The notes beneath the pieces are model-generated. The model was not told where the DNA came from and searched no databases. It saw only the letters and a program-made list of their open reading frames with translations. A stretch of DNA of 64,000 bases from G965267605 sp965267605 (GTDB taxonomy: Bacteria > Bacteroidota > Bacteroidia > Flavobacteriales_E > Vicingaceae), in contig OZ254088.1 in NCBI GenBank assembly GCA_965267605.1, forward strand, positions 2,294,001 to 2,358,000, in the 5' to 3' direction. Of this stretch, positions 17,551 through 27,600 are shown piece after piece; the stretch's first letter is position 1, and every line of letters starts with the position of its first letter. Made by a program: the position numbers and the translations under genes.

Positions 17551-18171
17551 TTAATGTGTTTGGTTATATTTCTTTACACCCGCTTCTATTCGAATGTTCA
17601 ATTTGTTCTCCACAGGAGGAACGGGACAAGACCAGCCTGAACCATACGCGCAGTAAGGATTAAAACAGGTATTGAAGTCTAGAATCAGCGTTTTGGCATT
17701 GTCTGCGGGTAATTCCATTTCAATATATCTGCCCGCGCCATATGAATCATTACCCGTTGTTCCATCCGTAAAAGGGATAAACAGCACATTATGCGTCATT
17801 GGCCATTGTCCAAATGGATCGTATCTCTTGAACGCGGTTAGGACGAAGTCCTCACCGTGAATATTGAAACTCAAGTGTGCCCACCGAAAGAACTCCTTCT
17901 CTTTATTATTGGATGTGGGCATGGTCACCAATTGCAGTTCATCGATACGTTCTACTTGCGCCTCTACCTTGAAATCAGGATCTACATCGAAGTAATCTAA
18001 TCCTTTAAATCCGGGTCGATCCACACTATCCAAAGGTGAGTGATCTCCACGAAAATCTATATCAATTGTATCCCTCCTGGCTTCGATTTCGGCTATATAG
18101 GCGCTGTGATCCACTCCGCAAGATTGTAATAAAAACGTAGGTATTAATATAATCCAGAATCCTCTTCCCAT
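17551..18171 (-). CDS. DUF1684 family lipoprotein
   Basis: A 206-residue probable lipoprotein of unknown function. The ATG at 18171 gives a lipoprotein signal ending in LLQSCG; a longer in-frame reading upstream would start inside the divergent gene and lose the signal. The DUF1684 core is clear: GQWPMTHNVLFIPFTDGTTGNDSYGAGRYIE, LILDFNTCFNPYCAYGSGWSCPVPPVENKLNIRIEAGVK. The conserved Cys residues, NPYCAY and CPVPP are present. It is divergent from the FN3-protein gene with only 25 nt between the two start codons. Confidence 0.85.
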   Translation of the reverse strand: MGRGFWIILIPTFLLQSCGVDHSAYIAEIEARRDTIDIDFRGDHSPLDSVDRPGFKGLDYFDVDPDFKVEAQVERIDELQLVTMPTSNNKEKEFFRWAHLSFNIHGEDFVLTAFKRYDPFGQWPMTHNVLFIPFTDGTTGNDSYGAGRYIEMELPADNAKTLILDFNTCFNPYCAYGSGWSCPVPPVENKLNIRIEAGVKKYNQTH

Positions 18172-18185
18172 CAGCGTTTGCGTTG

Positions 18186-18193
18186 TTTCTTTG
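18186..18193 (+). promoter_or_regulatory. Near-consensus -7 box (TTTCTTTG), leaderless type
   Basis: TTTCTTTG lies 3 nt before the ATG at 18197 and differs from TAnnTTTG at one position (T for A). It sits in the 25-nt space between two divergent start codons, so any promoter here must be very compact or extend into the divergent gene. Confidence 0.3.
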
Positions 18194-18196
18194 GGC

Positions 18197-20032
18197 ATGC
18201 GAACTTGGCTCGCCATCCTATTGTTTTGTACTGCCTTATTGTGTCGCGGGCAGGATAAATATAATGTAATATCAAAGAGGTTACCGGATGGAAAAACTAT
18301 GATCAAATGGTACCATCCACATCTAATCAACGAGTCCGTCAACGTTTGGATATGCCTAAAGGATCAGCCTTGCTTCCGGCACAACCAACAACCAGTTTCC
18401 CGCGCACAACCATCCACCCATAACTTCAAGGCGCATGTAAACGATAAGGAAATCTTAAACAGTGTTTCAAGGGTCAAAGATCTCCGCACCCAGCCCTTTG
18501 CAATGCTTTCTGCTGTATTGCAATCCATCAATAGTAAGTGGTTCGCAATGCAACTTGGCATTGGTTACCTGGCAGAGCTGGACAACAAACCACGTATCGA
18601 GATCCGCAATGAGAAAGGCCAACTGTTAGGCATAGCACAGGCTCAAGCTCAGAAGGTACCGCTAATTGACATTGACACCATCGTACCTTTCTCCCATGGG
18701 TACAGCATACGCCTCACCTCCAATGATTCAAGCATTCACGGATTTCTACTCTATCGTATGGAAACATCGCAGGTATTGCTTACGCCAAGGCCCCTGCTCC
18801 CTGATAGCGGAAAATGCATCTTCATAGACACTATTGTCTCGGGCACCCCTAATGCCTACGCGGCTCGGTGCATAGATCTTTTCGGAGACACTTCGGCTTT
18901 TGGAATGGTTTATAGCGTTTCTGCTAACCAACATTCCAACTGCATGCCCTCATTTACCAATGTGAGTAGAGTGCAACAAGGCACCAGGCTGGAATGGATA
19001 ACACCATGCACAAACAATGCGTCCTATAAACTTCACCGAGTGGTTGGCGAAAAAGCCGTAATGCTTTATCAAGGTAATTCCAACGCCTTTATAGACACTT
19101 CCTCACTTCCCGGTGCATACAAATACCAATTAAGTGTGTTTGCCAATGGTGAGAAAACAGGAACAGCGAATGCAGATTATTTCGTTGAGGATGCGCGAGG
19201 TCCTGGAGCACCTAAGGACCTACTGGCTTCCAGTCGAACTGGAGAGATAGAATTGGATTGGACTGCGCCCATGGATACCGATGTGGTAGGTTACCATATT
19301 TACCGTTCACTTGATTCCAGTTACAGTCATCTGATCGGGGTAAATCAGTTATCCGTTACGGGAACACACTTCTCCCAACATTTCAAGAAAGAGAACAGCA
19401 GTACATTCTATTATACCATTCAGGCTGAAGACAGGTCTGGTAACCGGGGTGCTCATTCTGCGCTGGTCAAAGTCACGCTACCTGATATTATTCCACCGCT
19501 ACGCCCTGTGTTAAAACCCCTCCGCACTCAGAGCCATCGTACGGTCATCAACTGGCATCCGAACCCCGAACCAGATCTTGCGGGCTATTTAATTTCGTTG
19601 CTTGGCGATAGCACGCAACCGATCCAAACGTTATCTCCCGACAACAATTCTTATGAAGTACATGATTCGCTGGGTGGAGTACGATCGTTCTCTATTCGTG
19701 CTTTCGATAAACATGGAAACACCTCAAACGCAACGGTTCTTAGGGATGTATTGATTGGAAATGTCCCACTCACCGGCTCATTTGCCTACGTAAAATGCAG
19801 GGCAAGAAAGAAAAGGAGATCGATTGAGCTTGAATGGCAATTTGATGCGTCAAAGGTTTCGGGATACGCTATTCTCGGAACATTAAGCACACTTCCGCAC
19901 CACATGATAAGCAACAATCAATGGGTTATCGAAGGATTACGTCCTGGTCAGTTTGAGTTTCGAATCAAGGCGATTCTAAAAGATGGTAACACTGCGATAA
20001 GTGAACCCTGCAAATGTGCGATCAAAGACTAA
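18197..20032 (+). CDS. Exported fibronectin type III repeat protein
   Basis: A 611-residue exported protein of unknown function. The ATG at 18197 gives a signal peptide (MRTWLAILLFCTALLCRGQ). The body contains at least three to four fibronectin type III-like modules: GTRLEWITPCTNNASYKLHR, PKDLLASSRTGEIELDWTAPMDTDVVGYHIYR, HRTVINWHPNPEPDLAGYLI, and a last one near KRRSIELEWQFDASKVSGYAI. No catalytic domain, no T9SS sorting domain and no lipobox were found, so it may stay in the periplasm or be surface-bound by partners. The 3' end overlaps meaB by 11 nt. Similar proteins are seen in Bacteroidota as large FN3 proteins without known role. Confidence 0.75.
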   Translation: MRTWLAILLFCTALLCRGQDKYNVISKRLPDGKTMIKWYHPHLINESVNVWICLKDQPCFRHNQQPVSRAQPSTHNFKAHVNDKEILNSVSRVKDLRTQPFAMLSAVLQSINSKWFAMQLGIGYLAELDNKPRIEIRNEKGQLLGIAQAQAQKVPLIDIDTIVPFSHGYSIRLTSNDSSIHGFLLYRMETSQVLLTPRPLLPDSGKCIFIDTIVSGTPNAYAARCIDLFGDTSAFGMVYSVSANQHSNCMPSFTNVSRVQQGTRLEWITPCTNNASYKLHRVVGEKAVMLYQGNSNAFIDTSSLPGAYKYQLSVFANGEKTGTANADYFVEDARGPGAPKDLLASSRTGEIELDWTAPMDTDVVGYHIYRSLDSSYSHLIGVNQLSVTGTHFSQHFKKENSSTFYYTIQAEDRSGNRGAHSALVKVTLPDIIPPLRPVLKPLRTQSHRTVINWHPNPEPDLAGYLISLLGDSTQPIQTLSPDNNSYEVHDSLGGVRSFSIRAFDKHGNTSNATVLRDVLIGNVPLTGSFAYVKCRARKKRRSIELEWQFDASKVSGYAILGTLSTLPHHMISNNQWVIEGLRPGQFEFRIKAILKDGNTAISEPCKCAIKD

Positions 20033-21041
20033 GGAATTCTTTGACCAGGGCCTCCGCAGTAAGAAAGGGAGACCGATTGCCATCTGCAACCTGTGTTCGC
20101 ACTTCCTGCTTCCGCGCCACGAATGCTTCATTCAAAGAGAGTTCGCGAAGGATCAGCTGATTGAGTAATCCATCAAATCGGGTAACAGCGCGCTCCTTAC
20201 GGATCATTTCCCAATATCCAGAAGATTGAATATGATCGAAGTATGTGTCCATAATCTCCTGAATATCGGCTATCCCACTACCCTCAAGTGCAGAACATTT
20301 CGATACGGGAACTTCCCAGTTCGAGGGATTCGGAGGCATCAGATGTAATGCAGATTTGTACTTCGAAACTGCCTGATCTGCAAGCACACCCATCTCCCCT
20401 TCTGCCTTATTAATGACCAACATGTCAGCCATTTCCATGATGCCTCGCTTGATGCCCTGAAGTTCATCTCCCGCACCTGGCAGCATCAAAAGAAGGAACA
20501 GATCGACCATCTCCGAGACCTCGGTTTCGGATTGACCTACTCCAACAGTTTCGACCAATACTGTATCAAAACCAAAAACTTCGCACATCAAGATCGTATC
20601 GTGTGTTGCATTTGCCACACCACCTAACGCGCCAGCAGAAGGACTTGGTCTAACAAATACCCCTTCCCTGGCACTAAGCTCCTCCATTCTTGTTTTGTCC
20701 CCAAGAATACTGCCTCCAGTAATCTTACTGCTCGGATCCACAGCCAACACGGCTACCTTCCTGCCTTGTTCTACCAATCTGGTTCCTAAAGCATCAATGA
20801 AAGTACTCTTCCCAACCCCCGGTACTCCGGTGATCCCAATGCGTTGCACAGGTTTGCTAACCGGCAACAGCGCGTCCAACACTTCGTGACCTTTAGATAA
20901 CTGTGCCTGATCTTCACTTTCAATCAGTGTTATGCATTGAGCTAAAGCCCCTGTATCACCCACCTTCATTCCTTCAACCAGCTGCGCAACAGAAAGTTCT
21001 GGTTTAGGAGCGGGGTTGTATGATGGATTGAGATTTCCCAC
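20022..21041 (-). CDS. meaB: Methylmalonyl-CoA mutase-associated GTPase MeaB (ArgK family)
   Basis: G3E-family P-loop GTPase (339 residues) that protects and gates B12 loading of methylmalonyl-CoA mutase. Motifs visible: Walker A GITGVPGVGKSTFIDALG, the base-II/III region LVETVGVGQSETEV, and NKAEG as the guanine-specificity NKxD-like loop. The adjacent SSKITGGSILGDKTRM stretch is characteristic. The start is GTG at 21041. No mutase gene lies next to it in the window, which differs from many genomes. A TACATTTA box lies 14 nt upstream. The 3' end overlaps the convergent FN3 gene. Confidence 0.93.
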   Translation of the reverse strand: MGNLNPSYNPAPKPELSVAQLVEGMKVGDTGALAQCITLIESEDQAQLSKGHEVLDALLPVSKPVQRIGITGVPGVGKSTFIDALGTRLVEQGRKVAVLAVDPSSKITGGSILGDKTRMEELSAREGVFVRPSPSAGALGGVANATHDTILMCEVFGFDTVLVETVGVGQSETEVSEMVDLFLLLMLPGAGDELQGIKRGIMEMADMLVINKAEGEMGVLADQAVSKYKSALHLMPPNPSNWEVPVSKCSALEGSGIADIQEIMDTYFDHIQSSGYWEMIRKERAVTRFDGLLNQLILRELSLNEAFVARKQEVRTQVADGNRSPFLTAEALVKEFLSL

Positions 21042-21055
21042 AGTACCGATTTCAG

Positions 21056-21063
21056 TAAATGTA
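21056..21063 (-). promoter_or_regulatory. Possible -7 box (TACATTTA) of meaB
   Basis: Minus-strand TACATTTA fits TAnnTTT(G/A) and ends 14 nt before the GTG start. A TTG about 15 nt further upstream could be a -33 element, slightly too close for the consensus. Confidence 0.35.
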
Positions 21064-21130
21064 AAGAATTGGCAACTGCAATAAATAAAAAAGCCGGTCC
21101 AATAGGCTGGGTTAGTGTGCCTGATTCGTT

Positions 21131-22930
21131 TTACCTGAGAACGATCTTCTCGAAATACTCCTCTTCCTGTGTTGTTACCTTAACCAGGTAAACACCGCGA
21201 GGAACACCTTGCACATCTATTGCATGTCGGTATTTACCCTTAACCGAAGACCTTGCCACCAATTGACCCTGTAGCGCGTAAACATCGACTCTCAAAATTC
21301 GCTCAGTGCTTCCCACAAAAACCACTCTATCAGCTGGGTTTGGATAGATCTTACACTTCCCTGACCTGTAGTTCGCGATACCATTTGGCCATGTAAACGA
21401 AACCTGATTGGGAGGGCTTAGTGAGCTACATGAACTTCCTACGGCCTCTGCAACCAAATTGAAAGAACCTGAGTGTGGCGGTGTCCAATTCACACTGTAA
21501 GGTGCAGACGCATCTGATCCAATGAGCGTATCATTATAGTAGAAGTTAACCTGGTTCACACCAGCTGAATGGTGTGCGTGTGCTGTAATACTTATTTGCT
21601 GTACCGACTGGTATGCAAGACCATCACTCGGACTTGTTATAGCCACCGTTGGTGCAGCCGGATGGTTGATATAAACCACCTCCCCGGAAGCTGGATTCCA
21701 CAGATCGAGGTTCGCTGGTGCGATGAACACGTTGGTGTCACCAACGGTTCCAAATGTGGTTGCATTATCCGTACGCACAGTACGCACTTCGATGTTACAA
21801 CGGTCTACAAATATCCACTTCACCTGATTGAAAGACCCTGATGCACGGGTCCACGACTTATCATCATCGTTAGCCCTCAAAGGTGCCCCCCAACATCCTT
21901 CACCAACATATGTGGTGCCTAGTGAGTCATCCCTAATAAATCCTTCTTGTCCGCCCGGGCCGGTAAATGGTATGATCGGAAAAGTAGATTTAACCGTGTG
22001 GGCATCGCACTCTACCACCAATTTTACCTGATGTTGCATAAACAAGGGTGCCCAATTGGTATATTGGTTGCTTCCTTCGCTTTTCGAAGCTACATGGGGT
22101 CTGATCGGCTTATGGTATTGGGCCACTTTCCAGACCACACTGGCATGGGTAGTAAGGTCATTCGATAGCCAGGTGGTTTGCGTCCCTCCAATAGTAGACT
22201 CTGTGTTGAGGGTATAGGTTCTAATCAGATTTCCACCAAACGTAATCGCGTAATACACAGAAGCTGTTGGCGTATCAAATAAATTATGAATGTCTGCATC
22301 CGCGCTTTCATGGTTTCCTCTTGCGGCAACAATGGGAATCATCCTTCCGTCTGTACCTGTTGTCAATTGCCAATCATCCAACCAGGTCTGCCACTCCCCA
22401 TCTGTATTGCCATTGGTCATATCACCTCCAAACAGCACTGCATGAGGTCTCAACGCCCGAACTACAAGATTGGCGTTTCTCCTTTGGGTTTGGTTGTTCC
22501 TCGAGTCTCCACCCGCTACAAAAGACAGTCGTTCAGAAGCGGTATTGGGCGCTGTTTTGAACCAATACCTGGAGCTGGTACTGTTCGAATCCACCACTAC
22601 GAAGAAGTATTCCTGCCCAGGTTGGAGCCCTGTAAGTCTCACGAAATGATTGTTCATTCCTTTGTGTTGAACTATGCGCTGAGGAGAAGTGGTGTTTGCG
22701 TAAGCCACTGCATTGGTTCCATGATCCACCGTATCCCAATGCAATATTGCTGTTCCCCCACTGATCAAATTGAACCCAACTGTTGCAGTAGTTGCGGGAT
22801 CATCACGAATGATAAGACGATACTTATCCGTTGCACCCCACGCACAAATTGTGGTGAGCATGACAAAGACCAGCGATACTACAAATGGCTTCTTCACGAA
22901 ATCGAAATTACGATGGAATTTCTGATGCAC
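21131..22930 (-). CDS. Exported metallophosphoesterase (purple acid phosphatase-like) with T9SS sorting domain
   Basis: Predicted secreted calcineurin-like phosphoesterase, 599 residues. After a signal peptide (to about residue 31, ending CAWG) comes an FN3-like N-terminal domain typical of purple acid phosphatases (LTGLQPGQEYFFVV). The metal site motifs are GGDSR, FGGDM, RGNHES, YHKP and CDAH, in the order of the fold. A bacterial Ig-like domain follows (PTVAITSPSDG to VNFYYNDTLIGSD), then a T9SS tail (CKIYPNPADR to EEYFEKIVLR). The start is taken as GTG at 22930, since no in-frame ATG precedes the signal peptide. It may scavenge phosphate from organic esters outside the cell. Confidence 0.88.
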   Translation of the reverse strand: MHQKFHRNFDFVKKPFVVSLVFVMLTTICAWGATDKYRLIIRDDPATTATVGFNLISGGTAILHWDTVDHGTNAVAYANTTSPQRIVQHKGMNNHFVRLTGLQPGQEYFFVVVDSNSTSSRYWFKTAPNTASERLSFVAGGDSRNNQTQRRNANLVVRALRPHAVLFGGDMTNGNTDGEWQTWLDDWQLTTGTDGRMIPIVAARGNHESADADIHNLFDTPTASVYYAITFGGNLIRTYTLNTESTIGGTQTTWLSNDLTTHASVVWKVAQYHKPIRPHVASKSEGSNQYTNWAPLFMQHQVKLVVECDAHTVKSTFPIIPFTGPGGQEGFIRDDSLGTTYVGEGCWGAPLRANDDDKSWTRASGSFNQVKWIFVDRCNIEVRTVRTDNATTFGTVGDTNVFIAPANLDLWNPASGEVVYINHPAAPTVAITSPSDGLAYQSVQQISITAHAHHSAGVNQVNFYYNDTLIGSDASAPYSVNWTPPHSGSFNLVAEAVGSSCSSLSPPNQVSFTWPNGIANYRSGKCKIYPNPADRVVFVGSTERILRVDVYALQGQLVARSSVKGKYRHAIDVQGVPRGVYLVKVTTQEEEYFEKIVLR

Positions 22931-22973
22931 ACATGATATTCACACATATAATGAAAGGTTTACCTGTGGTTCA

Positions 22974-22981
22974 TAATTTTG
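22974..22981 (+). promoter_or_regulatory. -7 box (TAATTTTG), leaderless type
   Basis: TAATTTTG is a full match to TAnnTTTG and ends 4 nt before the ATG at 22986, predicting a leaderless transcript. No convincing -33 TTG was found at 17-23 nt. Confidence 0.5.
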
Positions 22982-22985
22982 CAAC

Positions 22986-23822
22986 ATGACCTTGCGGCTC
23001 ATTTTAATTGTATCAACATTCAGTGTTTTCCTGGGAAGGGCATGGCAGCACATAAGATGGGATGGGCCTTATCGTACCTTGTTCTGGGATGAAGAATTGT
23101 TCGGACCAGTAGTGGGGCTGTTTAGCACACTTACGTGGAATGAATATGTTACCTCAACTACAGTTGATCAGGCTATCGAACACTTCACACATGGCGTTGG
23201 AGTACTTTTCCTAATCACTGCATTTGTATCCCTCATCCCGAATCAGAAGAAAGGGTTGCATTGGCCCATCATGGTAGGAACAATTCTGCTTGGGTTTATG
23301 GTATTGTGCGTATGGAAAGATCGGTTCTACCAAATCGGACAGTTGATGGAGCATTCCTGCCAAATTGCAGCACCCATTTTGTTAATCCGCTGGCGCAAAA
23401 AGGCTGCAGATCGCAAATGGTTGCTGGTACTTAAAATCGCAATTAGCCTGACATTTATTGGCCATGGTCTTTACGCGGTGGGATACCATCCACAACCTGG
23501 AGCATTCAACGACATGCTCATCAATATCTTCGGCATGACTGAAGCTACCGCTAACACCGTATTGATCGTGGCTGGAATTCTTGACTTTGTTTGCGCCATT
23601 GCCATCTGGCTTCCCATCAACTATACCGCTTTTGTTTGGTACCTGATCATTTGGGGACTGCTTACTGCCCTCGCGCGGATGGTTTCGGGTTTCTCGCCAG
23701 GACTTCTATTGTACACCCTGGAACAAACATGGCATGAAAGCGTTTTCAGGCTCGCACATGGATTGTTACCCGTACTTCTTCTACCAAGATTTCAGAAGTC
23801 AATCTCGCTTGCGAAGATATAG
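22986..23822 (+). CDS. Multi-pass membrane protein, unknown (DoxX-like C-terminal half)
   Basis: A 278-residue integral membrane protein of unknown function with about seven hydrophobic segments. The first 90 residues contain WDGPYRTLFWDEELFGPVV and an extracytoplasmic loop; the C-terminal half (ISLTFIGHGLYAVGY, IVAGILDFVCAIAIWLP) is reminiscent of DoxX-like four-helix proteins. No catalytic motif is recognisable. It is a single gene behind its own -7 box. Its 3' end overlaps the small convergent gene by 24 nt. Confidence 0.65.
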   Translation: MTLRLILIVSTFSVFLGRAWQHIRWDGPYRTLFWDEELFGPVVGLFSTLTWNEYVTSTTVDQAIEHFTHGVGVLFLITAFVSLIPNQKKGLHWPIMVGTILLGFMVLCVWKDRFYQIGQLMEHSCQIAAPILLIRWRKKAADRKWLLVLKIAISLTFIGHGLYAVGYHPQPGAFNDMLINIFGMTEATANTVLIVAGILDFVCAIAIWLPINYTAFVWYLIIWGLLTALARMVSGFSPGLLLYTLEQTWHESVFRLAHGLLPVLLLPRFQKSISLAKI

Positions 23823-23963
23823 CATCACACCAAGCCAAGTAGCCATACCCAAGCCACACAACACCATCAAACCATTATCCTTACCGAAGATCATATAGTA
23901 TCCGACCAGCACCACAACGATGATCGAAGCAACGATCACCTTTAGTTTATCGTGTGGATACAT
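23799..23963 (-). CDS. Small membrane protein, 54 residues, unknown
   Basis: A short gene found by reading the minus strand between two larger genes. ATG at 23963 follows the TAA stop of the upstream gene without any gap. The product starts MYPHDKLKVIV, has a hydrophobic helix (VASIIVVVLVGYYMIF), a short polar turn GKDNG, a second hydrophobic helix (LMVLCGLGMATWLGVMLYL) and ends RKRD. The two-helix hairpin with a positive C-terminus is typical for a small inner-membrane protein. It is the third gene of the run starting at 28426. Coding status rests on the exact stop-start junction and the coherent membrane topology. Confidence 0.65.
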   Translation of the reverse strand: MYPHDKLKVIVASIIVVVLVGYYMIFGKDNGLMVLCGLGMATWLGVMLYLRKRD

Positions 23964-24656
23964 TTAATTGAAGAACTTATTGTTCCAGTCTTGGTCGCTG
24001 AAATTGATGTTAAAGGTCATGCCCAGGAAACAGCAGACTCCAAACAATCCAATGAACAGGTGAAGGGCCACATAGAATTTGATGTTCCACATCATCTCTG
24101 TGGGTATGATCAGCGAGATCAAAAGGCAAGCCGCAAAAAGACTCGCGAAAAATGTTGTGAAGGACCGCAGCGGCCATACCAATACCTGTCGGTTCCAATG
24201 TAGGTCCTTGCCCCATTTCGCAACAAAGAAGTATCTGCCATCCTCCAATTTGGCAAGCAATACCGGATCCTCATTTCTATCCAGTAGTTTGAACTTCTTC
24301 ATTGGCGCCATAATCTGTAGCCCAAGAACAGGGCTTCCGTATCGATCTTCAAGCTGTTTCAATTCCTGAACTACTTCGCGTGGATACTCACCAATGAACA
24401 TAGAAGTATCCAAAAACCTTAGTCTGAACTTCACACATATTCTATGAATGTCCCGCAATTCGAAGATTCTGGATTGTTCCAACTCTTCTACATCAACCGG
24501 CCAATAAGGGCCTGAGGTTTGTTCTAACCTGTGCTGAATCTCTTGTTCACGTTGAACTTCATTCTTCAGCACCTGTCGGGCATAATCCACCAACTCATCC
24601 TCGTTCTTCTTTCGGGCTGATATCAATTCGTCCAACAAGTCAACAGATTGTCTCAT
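23964..24656 (-). CDS. Membrane-anchored protein, unknown
   Basis: A 230-residue protein with no family I recognise. Residues 1-60 are highly charged and helical (possible coiled coil). Residues 60-155 look globular (FLDTSMFIGEYPREVVQELKQLEDRYGSPVLGLQIM). Two hydrophobic helices follow (about 168-185 and 192-212), with a short polar tail. The ATG overlaps the stop of the upstream TPR/transglutaminase gene (TGATG), and its own stop directly abuts the ATG of the 54-residue membrane protein, so three genes appear to be co-translated. Confidence 0.75.
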   Translation of the reverse strand: MRQSVDLLDELISARKKNEDELVDYARQVLKNEVQREQEIQHRLEQTSGPYWPVDVEELEQSRIFELRDIHRICVKFRLRFLDTSMFIGEYPREVVQELKQLEDRYGSPVLGLQIMAPMKKFKLLDRNEDPVLLAKLEDGRYFFVAKWGKDLHWNRQVLVWPLRSFTTFFASLFAACLLISLIIPTEMMWNIKFYVALHLFIGLFGVCCFLGMTFNINFSDQDWNNKFFN

Positions 24657-27600
24657 CAGGCGCGGGCTTTTCTTTGAATGGCGATTTTCATCTTATCGTG
24701 ATCCAGAATCTTAAGGTAGTACTTCTTGAACGCGTCAAAGTCTTTGATATCGATCACATTCTTATAAAAGATCTGCGACTTATAAACTTCGATACCGTTT
24801 GGTACTTTCTTAAAGCGAATACTGTATTCACCGAACTGACTCTTTTCACTTACATTCTCGGGAAGTTCGGTTAACTTATATCCCGCGGGGAACTTCATTA
24901 CAACCCGTTGTTTTATCGGTTGCGAATCCAACAAATCATTAACATCCAATCTGTTCAAGCGTTTCTCCGTAAGCAATGCAGCATTAGGCAAAACCGCCTT
25001 CATGTAGGGAATTCGTAGAATGAATAGATTCGCCACTTTGTCCGAGAATCCTTCGGAACGGAGTTTAAATGTTGACTTCAGAGGTGCAAGAATCTCATTC
25101 TTGTTTCCAAAATCAAGACTTTGGACCTGAAGGTTCTCAAACACCCCTCTGCCCAGCAACTCCAATGCATATGTCTTCTGTTTGTAAGGAGGTGTGGTAT
25201 ACAGTTTCTCTCTAATCTTTCCACCAGCCATACCAATATGGGAGGTTTCCACATCCATATCAATACTTCTATCAGCGTTGACCTGCGCAATAACTTCAAC
25301 CCGGATTTTGTTCTTCTTCTCACTGATGAAATCGTTCGGCAGACGGAATACGTCTTTCTCCCCTGGTTTAATACGCAGTGCCCATGCATCCACATCAATT
25401 TCAGTTAGTACATAGTGCGGATAGAAGTTGGTGGTTAAGTCTGCGAAATACTCCCTGCCATTAAGTTTATACCCTACGATTACATGATCGAACTGAAGGG
25501 ACGGCACCATTGCCAAATGATGGTAATGAGAGGTTTTCACGAGTACATAGTATGCTTCGATTCCTAACTGCCTCAACATAGTGATCATGAGCGTTGATAC
25601 GTCCTTACAATCGCCAATCTTACCCGAGCAGGTATTGGTTGGGTACTTGGGTGTATAAGCGGAATTCAAAAATGAAACATGTGAATACTTGATATCCTCG
25701 GTGATATGGTTGTAGACACTCACTACTTTTTCAGAGTCCGGCATTGCAGGCTGGATAATGGTATCAAGGATTTCTTTGATATCGTACGTGGGCTCCAGCC
25801 TTCTATAGGTCTTTCGTTCGTACCACTTCACAACACCACTCCAATCCTTCATGGTACTGATCATGATGTTGCCATACCTATCAGTATTGTCCAGTACTGC
25901 TTCTTCTTTCTTTAAAGGCTCTACATTCTCATGCTGCCAGATGTAGTGGTTGAACTTCTCACGCTTATCAATCTTGAGGTTGTCATCTACTTTATGGCAA
26001 ACATGAACCAATTCCTTGTCTTTAGGCATGGCAATCTCAAGCTTATGATAGTATATCGGTGCACCAAATGAGATATAGTGCCTATGGTCCAACTGCTTAT
26101 CGAACTTGGATGAAAGTCTGTAACGCGTTTTACCTTCCAGTTTGATAACATCACCAGGTGCAAGATCCTTGAACACCACATAGCCACTTCTGCTATCCGG
26201 AACCACTTCCTGTCCGTTTTTCTTCATCACCTTAACAGATTGGAGTGTTCCCAAAAACTTAAAGTTGTATTGCGTCCATCGATCTGCTCCACCTTTGGTT
26301 AGAATCTTTACGAGCATTTGCTGGTAAACCTCAACCATATCGTACTCGTTCCAAACCATGTCCTTAGTGTACATGAGCACCACAGACTCTTCACCCCGAG
26401 CATATTTCCTCCATCCATCATCTGCAAGCGCCTCCTCAAAGGTTCTGGTCTTGAATATTTTCTTCAGCGGATTGTTGCCTTCGATCTTCTCAATTTCCTT
26501 CTGGATAGATGAAGAAGTATAACTCTTGGTATTATATGCCAAAGCACTCTTATACTCTCTAATGGCATCGTCATCCTTCTCCTGCTTCCGGTATATGTCT
26601 CCCAACAGTTTTCTGTTGGTTGGGTTGAATGCATTGATCTTCAGTGCTCGCTTTACTTCAAATGCTGCTTCATCGAACCTGTCCTTTTCGAAGAGATACT
26701 TCGACTTGTCGTAATAGTAATCATCAATATGGGGCATTCCTGCAATGAGCTCATCGTACAACTTCAGCACCTTGGATGGCTTATCTTTCTCCTTATAGTA
26801 CTTGATCGCTGTTTTGAAATCCGTTTCACTGTACTCGCTCTTTACACGTTTGAGCGCCTCCTTTTGTCTTTCCAACTTAGCTTCTGCACTGTACTTGCTT
26901 TTACCCTTCTTATAAGTGCTCAGCTTTCTTTCGAACGAGGTCTTCAAGTGAGGATACCTCTTGATCAGATCATTGATAAAGGCGTCTTTCTTTTCGTCTT
27001 CCCCTTTCTTATCGTAATACGATACGTAAGAGGAATTCAAGCTGTAATGGGGAGGATTGATCTTCAACAATGCGTCCAAGCTTGCCAGGTATTTCTCCTC
27101 TTCGTTTTTCTTATCCAGTTCCTTGTGTTTACTGTAAAGAATCTCGAAGATCATTGTCTTGTCCAGATCCAGGGCATTGAGCATTGGATACACCTTTTCT
27201 GCCTTTCCGTTAGCAGAATAGACCTTCGCCATTAGGTATGTGAAGAAGGCACTATTCGTATTAGCTCGATAGTACTTTATGAATCGTTTCTCCGCCTCCC
27301 GGTAGAATCCCGTCTTCACATATGCCTTACACAATGCATAGTACCCAAACAGGTTATCTGGATTCTCGTCTACCATTTTCTGGTACCGTTCCAAAATAGG
27401 GTACCTGGTTACCACCGGGTTATAATCTTGCTTGGTGTACTGCGCAAACCTCTTTGAGGTAATATCTTTCATCAACTTCCCATTCTCATCAGTGATGCGT
27501 ACAGTAACACGTGTGGAATACGTTACCATGTTATCCCAGAAGTTCAGCATCTTGAACCTCGAGTGAGAACCGTAATGGGTAGCGTTCTTAATGAAAATCC

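Noticed and set aside
21087..21108. Possible terminator after the metallophosphoesterase (AGCC/GGCT with an A/T run)
   Set aside because: The stem has only 4 bp and a 9-nt loop; too weak to call.
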